Notes under the pieces: generated by a model
What the model was told of the DNA's origin: nothing
Seen by the model: the letters and a program-made list of their open reading frames with translations, nothing else
The model's database searches: none
Made by a program: the position numbers and the translations under genes
Assembly (NCBI RefSeq): GCF_900129555.1
Contig: NZ_FQWC01000005.1
Coordinates: 186,001 to 250,000 of the forward strand
Reading direction: 5' to 3'
DNA: 64,000 nucleotides
From: Flavobacterium defluvii
GTDB taxonomy: Bacteria > Bacteroidota > Bacteroidia > Flavobacteriales > Flavobacteriaceae
Shown: positions 37,664-45,245 of the stretch, one piece after another
Layout: every line of letters starts with the position of its first letter
How positions within the stretch are numbered: the stretch's first letter is position 1

Positions 37664-37671
37664 TATCTTTG
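37664..37671 (+). promoter_or_regulatory. Candidate -7 element of the NUMOD4/HNH-like gene
   Basis: TATCTTTG fits TAnnTTTG, 15 nt upstream of the ATG. The following GAGAGAC and A/T-rich leader resemble the leader of SusC 1 (about 2077-2104). No TTG is found at the right distance. Confidence 0.45.
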
Positions 37672-37686
37672 AGAGACAAAATTTAA

Positions 37687-38283
37687 ATGAAAAAGAAAAT
37701 GCCACATAACAGATTTTACCCTAACGAAGAATTCAAAGAAATAGAAATAAACGCATCACTGCAACTTAAATACGCAATTTCAAACAGAGGAAGATTAATA
37801 AGTTTTACCGACGAAATTGAAAACGGCCGAATCCTAAAAGGCGGATTAAGCGATGGATATCCAACTTTTAGATTTAAGGTTAAAAAAGATGATAAAATCA
37901 TCAACAAATACTTATTTCTTTACAAATTAGTTGCCCAATATTTTATTCCGAAAGAATCCGAAGATCAAACTTATGTTCTTCATCTTGATTATAATAGAAG
38001 TAACGACGATGTAAGTAATCTACGCTGGGCAACCAAACAGGAAATGATGGCACACAGCCGCAAAAGTCCGCGAGTAATTCAGGCAAAGAAAAACCTGATC
38101 GAACACAACCTAAAAGCCGACGGACGAAAATTAACTACCACAAAAGTCATGTTAATCAAAAAAATACTAGCAAGGCCAGAACAAAAAACACGTTTAAAAA
38201 TGATCGCTAAACAATTTGGAGTAAGCGAAATGCAGATTCGCAGAATTGCCAGCGGCGAAAACTGGGGACACGTGAAAGTTTAA
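37687..38283 (+). CDS. NUMOD4/HNH-endonuclease-like protein with C-terminal HTH
   Basis: Free-standing relative of HNH homing endonucleases. An N-terminal NUMOD4-like strand region (YAISNRGRLISF) is followed by the HNH-like core YVLHLDYNRSNDDVSNLRWAT with His99, Asn106 and Asn111, and by QEMMAHSRKSP. A C-terminal helix-turn-helix (about residues 165-198, MIAKQFGVSEMQIRRIASGE) resembles the DNA-recognition modules attached to such nucleases. The chain is 198 residues. There is no intron, intein or split gene next to it, so it may be a host-adopted DNA-binding protein rather than an active mobile nuclease. The start could also be the second ATG, four codons in. Confidence 0.72.
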   Translation: MKKKMPHNRFYPNEEFKEIEINASLQLKYAISNRGRLISFTDEIENGRILKGGLSDGYPTFRFKVKKDDKIINKYLFLYKLVAQYFIPKESEDQTYVLHLDYNRSNDDVSNLRWATKQEMMAHSRKSPRVIQAKKNLIEHNLKADGRKLTTTKVMLIKKILARPEQKTRLKMIAKQFGVSEMQIRRIASGENWGHVKV

Positions 38284-38358
38284 TTATTAATTGTAAATGG
38301 TTAATTGTTAATGGCTGAAAATGCTTAATTAATAATTAACCATTTACAATTAATAATT
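38282..38358. repeat. 25-bp perfect inverted repeat
   Basis: 38282-38306 is the exact reverse complement of 38334-38358 (ends AATTATTAATTGTAAATGG...), with a 27-nt loop. The left arm overlaps the end of the HNH-like gene. Similar TTAATTGTTAATGG words occur at 53974-54020 and 56640-56670. It may also serve as a weak terminator. Confidence 0.8.
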
Positions 38359-38362
38359 TTTT

Positions 38363-38384
38363 TGTCAGGCTGAGCGAAGTCGAA
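38363..38384. repeat. GTCAGGCTGAGCGAAGTCGAAG repeat, solo half-element
   Basis: TGTCAGGCTGAGCGAAGTCG and two further bases are the same as the left arm of the full hairpin at 38515-38582, 150 bp away, here without a right arm. Confidence 0.7.
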
Positions 38385-38439
38385 GCCCACGCAAAGTTCT
38401 TCCACATAGCTCCATGAAAACAAAATATATCGCCAAAGA

Positions 38440-38494
38440 TTACACAGATTAAACGGATTTTTAAAAAATCTTTTTAATCCTAATAATCTGTGGC
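38440..38494. repeat. Dispersed ACAGATTAAACGGATTT repeat, copy 2
   Basis: TACACAGATTAAACGGATTT followed by TTTTTAATCCTAATAATCTGTGGC forms an imperfect hairpin. Same family as 15083-15195 and 50754-50880. Confidence 0.65.
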
Positions 38495-38514
38495 TTTTAT
38501 TTTTTAATAATTTG

Positions 38515-38582
38515 TGTCAGGCTGAGCGAAGTCGAAGAGCTATTTTACAAATAGTAAGGCTTCGACTTCGCTTAGCCTGACA
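38515..38582. repeat. Long hairpin element with TGTCAGGCTnAGCGAAGTCGAAG arms
   Basis: Arms 38515-38537 and 38560-38582 are reverse complements over 23 bp with one mismatch, and the inner AGCTATTT/AAATAG extends the stem. Together with 38363-38384 it makes the HNH-lpdA gap (516 bp) mostly repeat. From 38633 to 38660 there are two tandem CACAACTAACATTT-like units. Nothing coding is seen in the gap. Confidence 0.82.
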
Positions 38583-38799
38583 AACGGATAACATCTCAAA
38601 TTTTATAAATCTTGTTTCTTGCTCTTTCATCTCACAACTAACATTTCACAACTAACATCTCACATTTTACTTTTTTACATGATACTGTTTTTAAAATAAA
38701 TCATTAAATTCGCAAGCACAAATAACAAAAGAAAATCGACAAGTGAGTTTCGGAATTTATAAACCTCATTTTCGATAGTTAATACTAAAAACAAAAAAA

Positions 38800-40188
38800 A
38801 TGAAATACGACGTTATTGTTTTAGGAAGTGGTCCTGGAGGATATGTAACAGCAATTAGAGCTTCACAATTAGGCTTTAAAACAGCTGTAGTTGAAAAAGA
38901 AAATCTTGGTGGTGTATGTTTAAACTGGGGATGTATCCCAACAAAAGCATTATTAAAATCAGCTCAGGTTTTTGATTATTTAAAACACGCTTCTGACTAC
39001 GGATTAAAAGTTTCTGAATTCGACAAAGATTTTCCAGCAGTTATTCAACGCAGCCGCGGTGTTGCTGAAGGAATGAGCAAAGGAGTTCAGTTCTTAATGA
39101 AAAAAAACAAAATTGACGTTATTGAAGGTTTTGGAAAACTAAAACCGGGAAAAAAACTTGACGTTACAGACAAAGACAATAAAGTTACTGAATATAGCGC
39201 TGATCACATTATCATCGCAACTGGAGCTCGCTCTCGTGAGTTACCAAACTTACCACAAGATGGTGTAAAAGTAATTGGATATCGTCAGGCAATGACATTA
39301 CCAACTCAGCCAAAATCTATGATTATCGTAGGTTCTGGAGCAATTGGAGTTGAATTTGCTCATTTCTACAATTCAATGGGAACAGATGTTACTATCGTAG
39401 AATTTATGCCAAACGTAGTTCCTGTAGAAGACGAAGATATCTCAAAACAATTTGAGCGTTCTTTGAAAAAATCAGGAATCAAAGTAATGACAAACTCTTC
39501 TGTTGAGCGTATCGATACAACAGGTGCTGGAGTTAAAGCATTCGTTAAAACTGCAAAAGGAGAAGAAGTTTTAGAAGCTGATATTGTACTTTCTGCAGTT
39601 GGAATCAAAACAAACATTGAAAATATTGGTTTAGAAGAAGTTGGAATCGCTGTTGACAGAGATAAAATCTTAGTAAACGCTTACAACGAAACTAACATTC
39701 CTGGATACTATGCCATTGGAGACGTCACTCCAGGTCAGGCTTTAGCTCACGTAGCTTCTGCTGAAGGAATCAACTGTGTTGAAAAAATCAAAGGTCTTCA
39801 CGTAGACCCAATCGATTACGGAAACGTTCCTGGTTGTACCTATGCAACTCCGGAAATCGCTTCTGTAGGTTTAACAGAAAAACAAGCAAAAGAAAAAGGT
39901 TACGAATTAAAAATTGGTAAATTCCCATTCTCAGCTTCTGGAAAAGCTAAAGCTGCCGGAAATGCTGACGGATTCGTAAAAGTAATTTTCGACGCTAAAT
40001 ACGGAGAATGGTTAGGATGCCACATGATTGGTGCTGGTGTTACAGATATGATTGCTGAGGCAGTTGTAGCTCGTAAACTAGAAACTACAGGTCACGAAAT
40101 CCTTAAATCTATCCACCCTCACCCAACAATGAGCGAGGCTGTTATGGAAGCTGTTGCTGATGCTTACGGCGAAGTAATTCACTTGTAA
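38800..40188 (+). CDS. lpdA: Dihydrolipoyl dehydrogenase
   Basis: FAD enzyme (E3) that reoxidises dihydrolipoamide for 2-oxo acid dehydrogenase complexes. It is complete at 462 residues: N-terminal FAD motif VLGSGPGGYV, redox disulfide Cys40-Cys45 in GGVCLNWGCIPTK, NAD-binding IIVGSGAIGVEF, and the C-terminal catalytic His-Glu region in IHPHPTMSEAVMEA. It is monocistronic here, with no E1 or E2 genes adjacent. The codon choice is even and the gene reads as well-expressed housekeeping. It is closed by the first of four look-alike terminators. Confidence 0.97.
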   Translation: MKYDVIVLGSGPGGYVTAIRASQLGFKTAVVEKENLGGVCLNWGCIPTKALLKSAQVFDYLKHASDYGLKVSEFDKDFPAVIQRSRGVAEGMSKGVQFLMKKNKIDVIEGFGKLKPGKKLDVTDKDNKVTEYSADHIIIATGARSRELPNLPQDGVKVIGYRQAMTLPTQPKSMIIVGSGAIGVEFAHFYNSMGTDVTIVEFMPNVVPVEDEDISKQFERSLKKSGIKVMTNSSVERIDTTGAGVKAFVKTAKGEEVLEADIVLSAVGIKTNIENIGLEEVGIAVDRDKILVNAYNETNIPGYYAIGDVTPGQALAHVASAEGINCVEKIKGLHVDPIDYGNVPGCTYATPEIASVGLTEKQAKEKGYELKIGKFPFSASGKAKAAGNADGFVKVIFDAKYGEWLGCHMIGAGVTDMIAEAVVARKLETTGHEILKSIHPHPTMSEAVMEAVADAYGEVIHL

Positions 40189-40226
40189 AAATATACCGTT
40201 TTACGGTTATATATAATTTTCAATTT

Positions 40227-40259
40227 AAATCCGATTTGTTTTCACAAATCGGATTTTTT
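40227..40259 (+). terminator. Terminator of lpdA (AATCCGATTTGT family, copy 1)
   Basis: AAATCCGATTTGT (40227-40239) pairs perfectly with ACAAATCGGATTT (40244-40256) around TTTC, then T's. Confidence 0.92.
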
Positions 40260-40410
40260 ATTTTGTTTCGATCGAAGGGAGAAATGACAATACTCAAACA
40301 AATATCTTAATCTTTAAATTTTATAAAGAAAAATTTGTTAAAAACTTCACATTAAAAAACATTGAAGTCGTCTTATAATTCTTATTTTTATTCTTTATAA
40401 ATAAGATTTT

Positions 40411-41364
40411 ATGACATTACCTTTTATAGAAATAATCGAAGCCACAACAAGTGATCCTAATTTACTAATGTGGAAATTTTATGATGAAGATAAAGAAATA
40501 AAAAACGGAGCGAAATTAACCGTGCGCGAAAGCCAGCAGGTAATGCTTTTAAACGAAGGTCAGCTTGCCGATGTTTATCAACCGGGACTTCATACATTAT
40601 CTACAGAAAATATTCCGGTTTTAAGCAAGCTGAAAGGCTGGAAATACGGTTTTGAAAGTCCGTTTAAAGTCGATGTTTATTTTTTCAACACACATCAATT
40701 CATCAATAATAAATGGGGAACTCCTGCTCCTATTCTGCTAAATGATCCACAATTTGGACAAATCAGAATTCGCGCTTTCGGAAGTTTCGACATTCAAATT
40801 GTTGATGTTGCCAAATTCTTCCGTCAGTATGCCGGAACGTATCAGCAGCTTACCATTTTTGAATTGCAAAATCAATTAAGAGATTTTGTGGCTCCAAAAT
40901 TTGGAGAAGTTTTAGCAAACGAAAACATAACCGTAACAGATGTAGCCGGAAATATTACCCAATTAGACAAAAAAATCGAGCCGTATCTAAAACCATATTT
41001 TCTTCAATTCGGAATTGAATTAACACAGTTTGTAATCACAAGCGTTACTCTTCCTGAAGAAGTTACGGCACATTACGACAAAATCACCAATATGAATATG
41101 GTAACCGATATGGATAAATTTACCAAATTCAATACCGCAACCGCGATTGGTGATAAAGGAACTGCACTTCATGATGCAACCCAAAATGCATTAAGTATGG
41201 GAATTCTTTTAAATCAATTACATCAAAATAAAGAAACTCCGAAAGAAGAAGTAAAAGACGATTTAACCTCTAAACTTCAAAAACTAAAATCTTTATTTGA
41301 CGCAGGATTAATTGACGAAGACGAATTCAAAACAAAAAAATCCGAATTATTAAGCCAATTATAA
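40411..41364 (+). CDS. YdjI-type SPFH protein with C-terminal SHOCT-like domain
   Basis: SPFH-domain protein of the group typified by Bacillus YdjI and often mislabelled virion core protein. The pattern is clear: IKNGAKLTVRESQQVMLLNE, GQLADVYQPGLHTLSTENIP, LKGWKYGFESPFKVDVYFFN and NKWGTPAPILLNDP, followed by band-7-like strands. There is no membrane helix. Residues about 282-317 form a SHOCT-like module (LQKLKSLFDAGLIDEDEFKTKK) in place of the zinc ribbon found in some relatives. In B. subtilis, YdjI recruits PspA to stressed membranes with YdjG and YdjH. It is first in a four-gene run and its stop overlaps the next ATG by 1 nt. Membrane-stress function is inference. Confidence 0.85.
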   Translation: MTLPFIEIIEATTSDPNLLMWKFYDEDKEIKNGAKLTVRESQQVMLLNEGQLADVYQPGLHTLSTENIPVLSKLKGWKYGFESPFKVDVYFFNTHQFINNKWGTPAPILLNDPQFGQIRIRAFGSFDIQIVDVAKFFRQYAGTYQQLTIFELQNQLRDFVAPKFGEVLANENITVTDVAGNITQLDKKIEPYLKPYFLQFGIELTQFVITSVTLPEEVTAHYDKITNMNMVTDMDKFTKFNTATAIGDKGTALHDATQNALSMGILLNQLHQNKETPKEEVKDDLTSKLQKLKSLFDAGLIDEDEFKTKKSELLSQL

Positions 41365-41606
41365 TGGAAGAGAAAAAAGTCAATTCGTTTTTAGACAGAC
41401 TAAAACAAAAAGCTCAAAGCCAGACTAATTATGGCGGCGAAATGGAAATCAACGACGCAAAAATGAACGTCAGAGATTGCCCAAACTGCGGGGCAGGAAG
41501 AGCAAAGCAAGATGGCGTAACACATTGCGCTTATTGCGGATTTGAGTTCATTACCTTAAAACTTACAGACGGAGTTTATATTAAAAAAGAAGATAATTCA
41601 ATTTAA
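41364..41606 (+). CDS. Small zinc-ribbon protein
   Basis: An 80-residue protein with two CxxC pairs (DCPNCGAG and HCAYCGFEF, about residues 34-61) that form a zinc ribbon. The N-terminus (NSFLDRLKQKAQSQ) is amphipathic. The ATG shares its A with the stop of the SPFH gene (TAATG), so expression is translationally coupled. I know no named family. Because the upstream SPFH protein lacks the ribbon that some YdjI-type proteins carry, this could supply it in trans. Confidence 0.82.
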   Translation: MEEKKVNSFLDRLKQKAQSQTNYGGEMEINDAKMNVRDCPNCGAGRAKQDGVTHCAYCGFEFITLKLTDGVYIKKEDNSI

Positions 41607-41618
41607 AAATCATATAAC

Positions 41619-42572
41619 GTGTTCGGACTATTTAATAAATCAAAAGATTCAGAAAAAAACCAAGCGAATAAAGAAACCTTGCCGGAATGGTACGCAGAAC
41701 TTGAGGAAACACAAACAAGATGGTTTTCATTTGCAGAAAAACTTGAAGCCAAAATGGAAGAGCTGGTAACAGCCTCAGTTCCTGAATTAAAACAAGTTTT
41801 ACAGGAGGATGAGGATATGTACAAAAGAACTTTTCAAAGAGTATATTCTGGCGTTAATGGTCAATTAAATAATATTAGAGACAAAGCCAGAGATACTTAC
41901 GAAGAAAAAATTGACAGTATTTATTACGATCTGGATTCACAGATTTCTGTTCTGGACAAAAATCATGATTTGCTTTCAGAATTTAGAAGAGCATGTTCAG
42001 ATCGTTATAACCATTTTGACGATAAATTTGATTATTGGCGAAAAGAGCTCGAAAAAACTCAGGAACGTGATCTTGAAATCGAATATCAAAAAATATTAGA
42101 CGAATACGAAGCCATTAAAAATAAATTCAGCTGTACGCAGTGCGGCGGAAATATCGAAATCGAAAAAATCTTTTTGATTGAGACTTTTATTTCATGTCCG
42201 TATTGCAAAACACAAAACACATTTGCGCCAAGCACACAAGCCAGAAATTTACAAAACATTGCGCGCGGACTTGCCGAACAAAGAACAGCTCATTTATACG
42301 AAGCGTTTGAAACGGAAGATAAAAAAGAACGCGAATTATATCATCTGCGTCATGAATTAAGTTTGAGTAAAATTCACGAATCAGACAAAAAAGTATTGAG
42401 TGAAATTCAGGCAAAAATGGATGATTTGGAAGAACAAAGACAATTTGCAATTAAAAATGCTCCAAAATTATATCAAATTTATCTGCGCGCCATGTATGAC
42501 GAATGGAATAAAATTACGCCAGATTTAAAAGAACACAACGAGAAAATGTATCAAAATCAAATTACACAATAA
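41619..42572 (+). CDS. Coiled-coil protein with central zinc ribbon
   Basis: Cytosolic 317-residue protein of unrecognised family. Residues about 20-165 and 225-290 are strongly helical and charged (long coiled coils); between them is a zinc ribbon CTQCGG...CPYCKTQ (about 171-200). I use the GTG at 41619, giving MFGLFNKSKDSEKN: the N-terminus mirrors MFKKLFGALTGDSKQEN of the next gene, and no ATG lies nearby upstream. In place it resembles a PspA/YdjG-like helical partner for the SPFH protein, though no sequence similarity to PspA is evident. It lies 12 nt after the small ribbon gene. Confidence 0.8.
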   Translation: MFGLFNKSKDSEKNQANKETLPEWYAELEETQTRWFSFAEKLEAKMEELVTASVPELKQVLQEDEDMYKRTFQRVYSGVNGQLNNIRDKARDTYEEKIDSIYYDLDSQISVLDKNHDLLSEFRRACSDRYNHFDDKFDYWRKELEKTQERDLEIEYQKILDEYEAIKNKFSCTQCGGNIEIEKIFLIETFISCPYCKTQNTFAPSTQARNLQNIARGLAEQRTAHLYEAFETEDKKERELYHLRHELSLSKIHESDKKVLSEIQAKMDDLEEQRQFAIKNAPKLYQIYLRAMYDEWNKITPDLKEHNEKMYQNQITQ

Positions 42573-42596
42573 TTATTAATCCTTAAAAATCAACAA

Positions 42597-43559
42597 ATGT
42601 TTAAAAAACTTTTTGGAGCTCTGACTGGAGACAGCAAACAGGAAAATCAAAATTTCGAACAAACACAAACATCAAATGACAGTTATGACGATAATTATGC
42701 AAATGATTATCAGGAAATAGAATATGATCCGGAAACATTGCACGGAACACACTATTCTGTAGAAGATTTTGATGCCGAAGTAGCTGAAAGAGCCGAAGCA
42801 TGGATTGCTGACGAACGTGCAAGCGGAGAAAACCTTGACGAAAAAGACATTCAAAACATATATTTCAATTACAGAAGAACAGTTTATACAGAATGGAACA
42901 ACTGCGATTCTGACCAAATGATTCGTTTTGAGCACGCAAATTCATTAAAATACAGCGGAGTTCAAACTTCTGGTTTTGTAAAAGTAGACGAAAACAATCC
43001 GTTTCTGGAGCCGGTTCACGGAGTAGATTTAAGAACGTATACAGCAATGTGTCTTAAAATAAGTGCAGGAGTTGATTATCTTGAAGTTTGTAAAGCAATG
43101 GGATTTGAACCAGTTGTTTGGGAAGAATTAAACACAATCTGGCCACAGCGTATGGGCGAAGACACATCGTTTACCGTTACAACATTATTTGGACAATATT
43201 ATGCTGAGAACGTAACAGTTCCTCAATTAGAAAACCTAAAAGCAGAGATTTCTGAAGAAGGTGCAGCAAATCTGGAAAGAATTAAAACTGACCGTTATTT
43301 CTACGAAGAATTGGCCGGAGCAAGACAAGCTGCTTACGAATACGGACTTGACGGTGCACAATGGATTTTGGAAAATTTCGGAATCAATTTGGCTGATTTT
43401 CAATCTGTAGCAATGCAGTGGATGACTGAGCAAAACCAAAACTGGAATTCTGCAGATATTACAGAATTTCATGATTACCAGCAGGCAAAACAAAAAGAAT
43501 ATGCTGCAAAATTTGCTGCTGAACAAGGCGGAAATATTGCAGATGATGTAAATTTCTAA
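42597..43559 (+). CDS. Acidic protein of unknown function in the SPFH operon
   Basis: A 320-residue soluble, strongly acidic protein I do not recognise. A short N-terminus (MFKKLFGALTGDSKQ) may be a membrane-contacting amphipathic helix, then a disordered Asn/Gln/Asp region (about 15-45), then a folded part rich in Trp, Tyr and Glu with no Cys pairs, catalytic motif or membrane segment (YNYRRTVYTEWNN-like helices, VDYLEVCKAMGFEPVVWEEL). It is 24 nt after the coiled-coil ribbon gene and shares that gene's N-terminal style, which suggests common localisation. It ends the operon before a terminator. Confidence 0.8.
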   Translation: MFKKLFGALTGDSKQENQNFEQTQTSNDSYDDNYANDYQEIEYDPETLHGTHYSVEDFDAEVAERAEAWIADERASGENLDEKDIQNIYFNYRRTVYTEWNNCDSDQMIRFEHANSLKYSGVQTSGFVKVDENNPFLEPVHGVDLRTYTAMCLKISAGVDYLEVCKAMGFEPVVWEELNTIWPQRMGEDTSFTVTTLFGQYYAENVTVPQLENLKAEISEEGAANLERIKTDRYFYEELAGARQAAYEYGLDGAQWILENFGINLADFQSVAMQWMTEQNQNWNSADITEFHDYQQAKQKEYAAKFAAEQGGNIADDVNF

Positions 43560-43577
43560 CATTCTTTTTATCACTAT

Positions 43578-43614
43578 AAAATCCGGTTTGTTCCTTACAA
43601 ATCGGATTTTTTTT
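43578..43614 (+). terminator. Terminator of the SPFH operon (AATCCGATTTGT family, copy 2)
   Basis: AAAATCCGGTTTGT (43578-43591) pairs with ACAAATCGGATTTT (43597-43610, one G-U), then T's. Confidence 0.9.
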
Positions 43615-43702
43615 GTTTTTACACTAACTTTACTTGGTTTTAAAAAAATTTAATTTAACAGAAAAAAGACTTCTACGGGCAAAAAAAAGATTTTGAGCCC
43701 GA

Positions 43703-43710
43703 TAATTTTG
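43703..43710 (+). promoter_or_regulatory. Candidate -7 element of the carbonic anhydrase gene
   Basis: TAATTTTG fits TAnnTTTG, 51 nt before the ATG. No TTG lies at 17-23 nt, so support is partial. Confidence 0.4.
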
Positions 43711-43761
43711 CATTGCATTTTTTAAGCAATATTCATTTAATCAATTTTAAAAACTTGCAAA

Positions 43762-44436
43762 ATGAAAACAAAAATTATACTTCTTTTCTTTGTTCTTCTT
43801 TCTGTATTAGGCTGTAAAAAACAAGAAGAACCAGTTACTGCTAAAAACGACAATAATAAGGCAGACCGCCTGGAACAATTATTAACAGGTAATCAAAGAT
43901 TTCTTGACGGAAAATCAATTCATCCGCATCAGGATAAACAAACTGTTTTAGCGAATCAGGACGGGCAAAAACCATTTGCCGTTGTCGTAACCTGTTCAGA
44001 CAGCAGGGTTTCTCCTGAAATTGTATTCGATCAGGGAATTGGCGATTTATTTGTAATTAGAAATGCCGGAAATTTAATTTCTGATATCGACATGGGAAGC
44101 ATAGAATATGCCGTTGAACATCTTGATGCCAAATTAATTGTTATTTTAGGCCATACAGAGTGCGGTGCCGTTAAAGCATACATAAATGATAAAGACGGAG
44201 CATACAAAAAACATTTTAATCACATCGATAATATTGTAGAAACTATTGCTCAGGAAAATGAAGAAATTGAGGCTGATAAAATTTCTCCAAAGGCCGGAAA
44301 TTATCTGGGTGCAATAGATGCAAATATTAAACATTCAGCCAAAATGGTTCAGGACAATCCTATCGTAAAAGAGCATAAAGCGACAATTGTTTCTATGCGT
44401 TATGATGTTCATACCGGAAAAGTAACCCAATTGTAG
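43762..44436 (+). CDS. Beta-class carbonic anhydrase, lipoprotein
   Basis: Zinc enzyme that interconverts CO2 and bicarbonate. Beta-class residues are present: Cys78, Asp80 and Arg82 (TCSDSRV), and His131 and Cys134 (GHTECGAVKAY). A type II signal peptide ends at Cys18 (LSVLGC), so the enzyme is a lipoprotein in the periplasm or on the surface; KKQEEP after the Cys resembles the Lys/acidic export signal known from flavobacterial surface lipoproteins. Most beta enzymes are cytosolic, so location is the unusual part. Length 224 aa, monocistronic, with its own terminator. Confidence 0.94.
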   Translation: MKTKIILLFFVLLSVLGCKKQEEPVTAKNDNNKADRLEQLLTGNQRFLDGKSIHPHQDKQTVLANQDGQKPFAVVVTCSDSRVSPEIVFDQGIGDLFVIRNAGNLISDIDMGSIEYAVEHLDAKLIVILGHTECGAVKAYINDKDGAYKKHFNHIDNIVETIAQENEEIEADKISPKAGNYLGAIDANIKHSAKMVQDNPIVKEHKATIVSMRYDVHTGKVTQL

Positions 44437-44458
44437 GTTTAAAAAATTGTAATTAATG

Positions 44459-44492
44459 AATCCGATTTGTGAAAACAGATCGGATTTTTTAT
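44459..44492 (+). terminator. Terminator of the carbonic anhydrase gene (AATCCGATTTGT family, copy 3)
   Basis: AATCCGATTTGT (44459-44470) pairs with ACAGATCGGATT (44475-44486, one G-U), then T's. Confidence 0.92.
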
Positions 44493-44535
44493 TTAAATAT
44501 CCTTTTTATCTTTTTTTCCTAAACTAATAAAATGG

Positions 44536-44543
44536 TATTTTTG
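44536..44543 (+). promoter_or_regulatory. Candidate -7 element of the TPM gene
   Basis: TATTTTTG fits TAnnTTTG, 27 nt upstream of the ATG. The -33 region is not clear. Confidence 0.45.
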
Positions 44544-44570
44544 CGGCACCAAATCTAATCTTCGCATGCG

Positions 44571-45083
44571 ATGAAAAAAATATTCTTTATTATTATAATA
44601 GCCTTGTTTTCAACAGGTAAATCATTTTCTCAGACAAAAAAAGAAAATACGGTTTCAGACTCTCAAAACGTTTTTTCAAGACCTTATGATTATGTAAATG
44701 ACTTCGAAAAAATATTAAATCCAAATCAAACAGCATCTTTAACAAATACATTAAAAGCATTCGAAAAACAGTTTCTTTATAAAATTACTGTTGTAACAAC
44801 CTCTACAATACAGCCTTATACTTCATTTCCTGATTATGCATTAGAATTAGACAAATACCTGGCAAAAGATCCAAAACTAGACCCCACTATTTTAATTGTA
44901 GTAAGTAAAGAATTAAGACAGATTCAGGTACAAAGTATCGACTTGATTCGCTACAAATTAAGCGATAACGATACGCAGAGTATTATAACCACTTACGCTG
45001 TTCCCGAATTTAAAAAAGGGGATTATGGTAAAGGTCTGGAGCTTGCTGTAGAGCAAATTATGAGTAAATTAAAAACATATTAA
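44571..45083 (+). CDS. Exported TPM-domain protein
   Basis: Periplasmic protein with a single TPM domain. A signal peptide (about 1-20, ending GKSFSQ) is followed by YVNDFEKILNPNQTASLTNTLKAFE, ITVVTT and PTILIVVSKELRQIQVQS, the pattern of TPM (PF04536) modules. TPM proteins have phosphatase activity in plants and roles in photosystem repair, and membrane-anchored bacterial forms occur beside LemA. This 170-residue form has no C-terminal membrane helix and no LemA neighbour. Function is open. Confidence 0.85.
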   Translation: MKKIFFIIIIALFSTGKSFSQTKKENTVSDSQNVFSRPYDYVNDFEKILNPNQTASLTNTLKAFEKQFLYKITVVTTSTIQPYTSFPDYALELDKYLAKDPKLDPTILIVVSKELRQIQVQSIDLIRYKLSDNDTQSIITTYAVPEFKKGDYGKGLELAVEQIMSKLKTY

Positions 45084-45143
45084 CATTCTTTAAAATACAA
45101 ATTACAGACTTAAACAGAAATAAAATTTACAGCTTAAAATATC

Positions 45144-45176
45144 AAAATCCGATTTGTAAAACAGATCGGATTTTTC
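45144..45176 (+). terminator. Terminator of the TPM gene (AATCCGATTTGT family, copy 4)
   Basis: AAAATCCGATTTGT (45144-45157) pairs with ACAGATCGGATTTT (45161-45174, one G-U) around AAA, then T's. Confidence 0.92.
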
Positions 45177-45245
45177 ATTTTGGGCTGTTAAAAAACATTT
45201 GCTGCGCAATTAATTTTAATAACTTTATCGGTAAATACTAATTTT

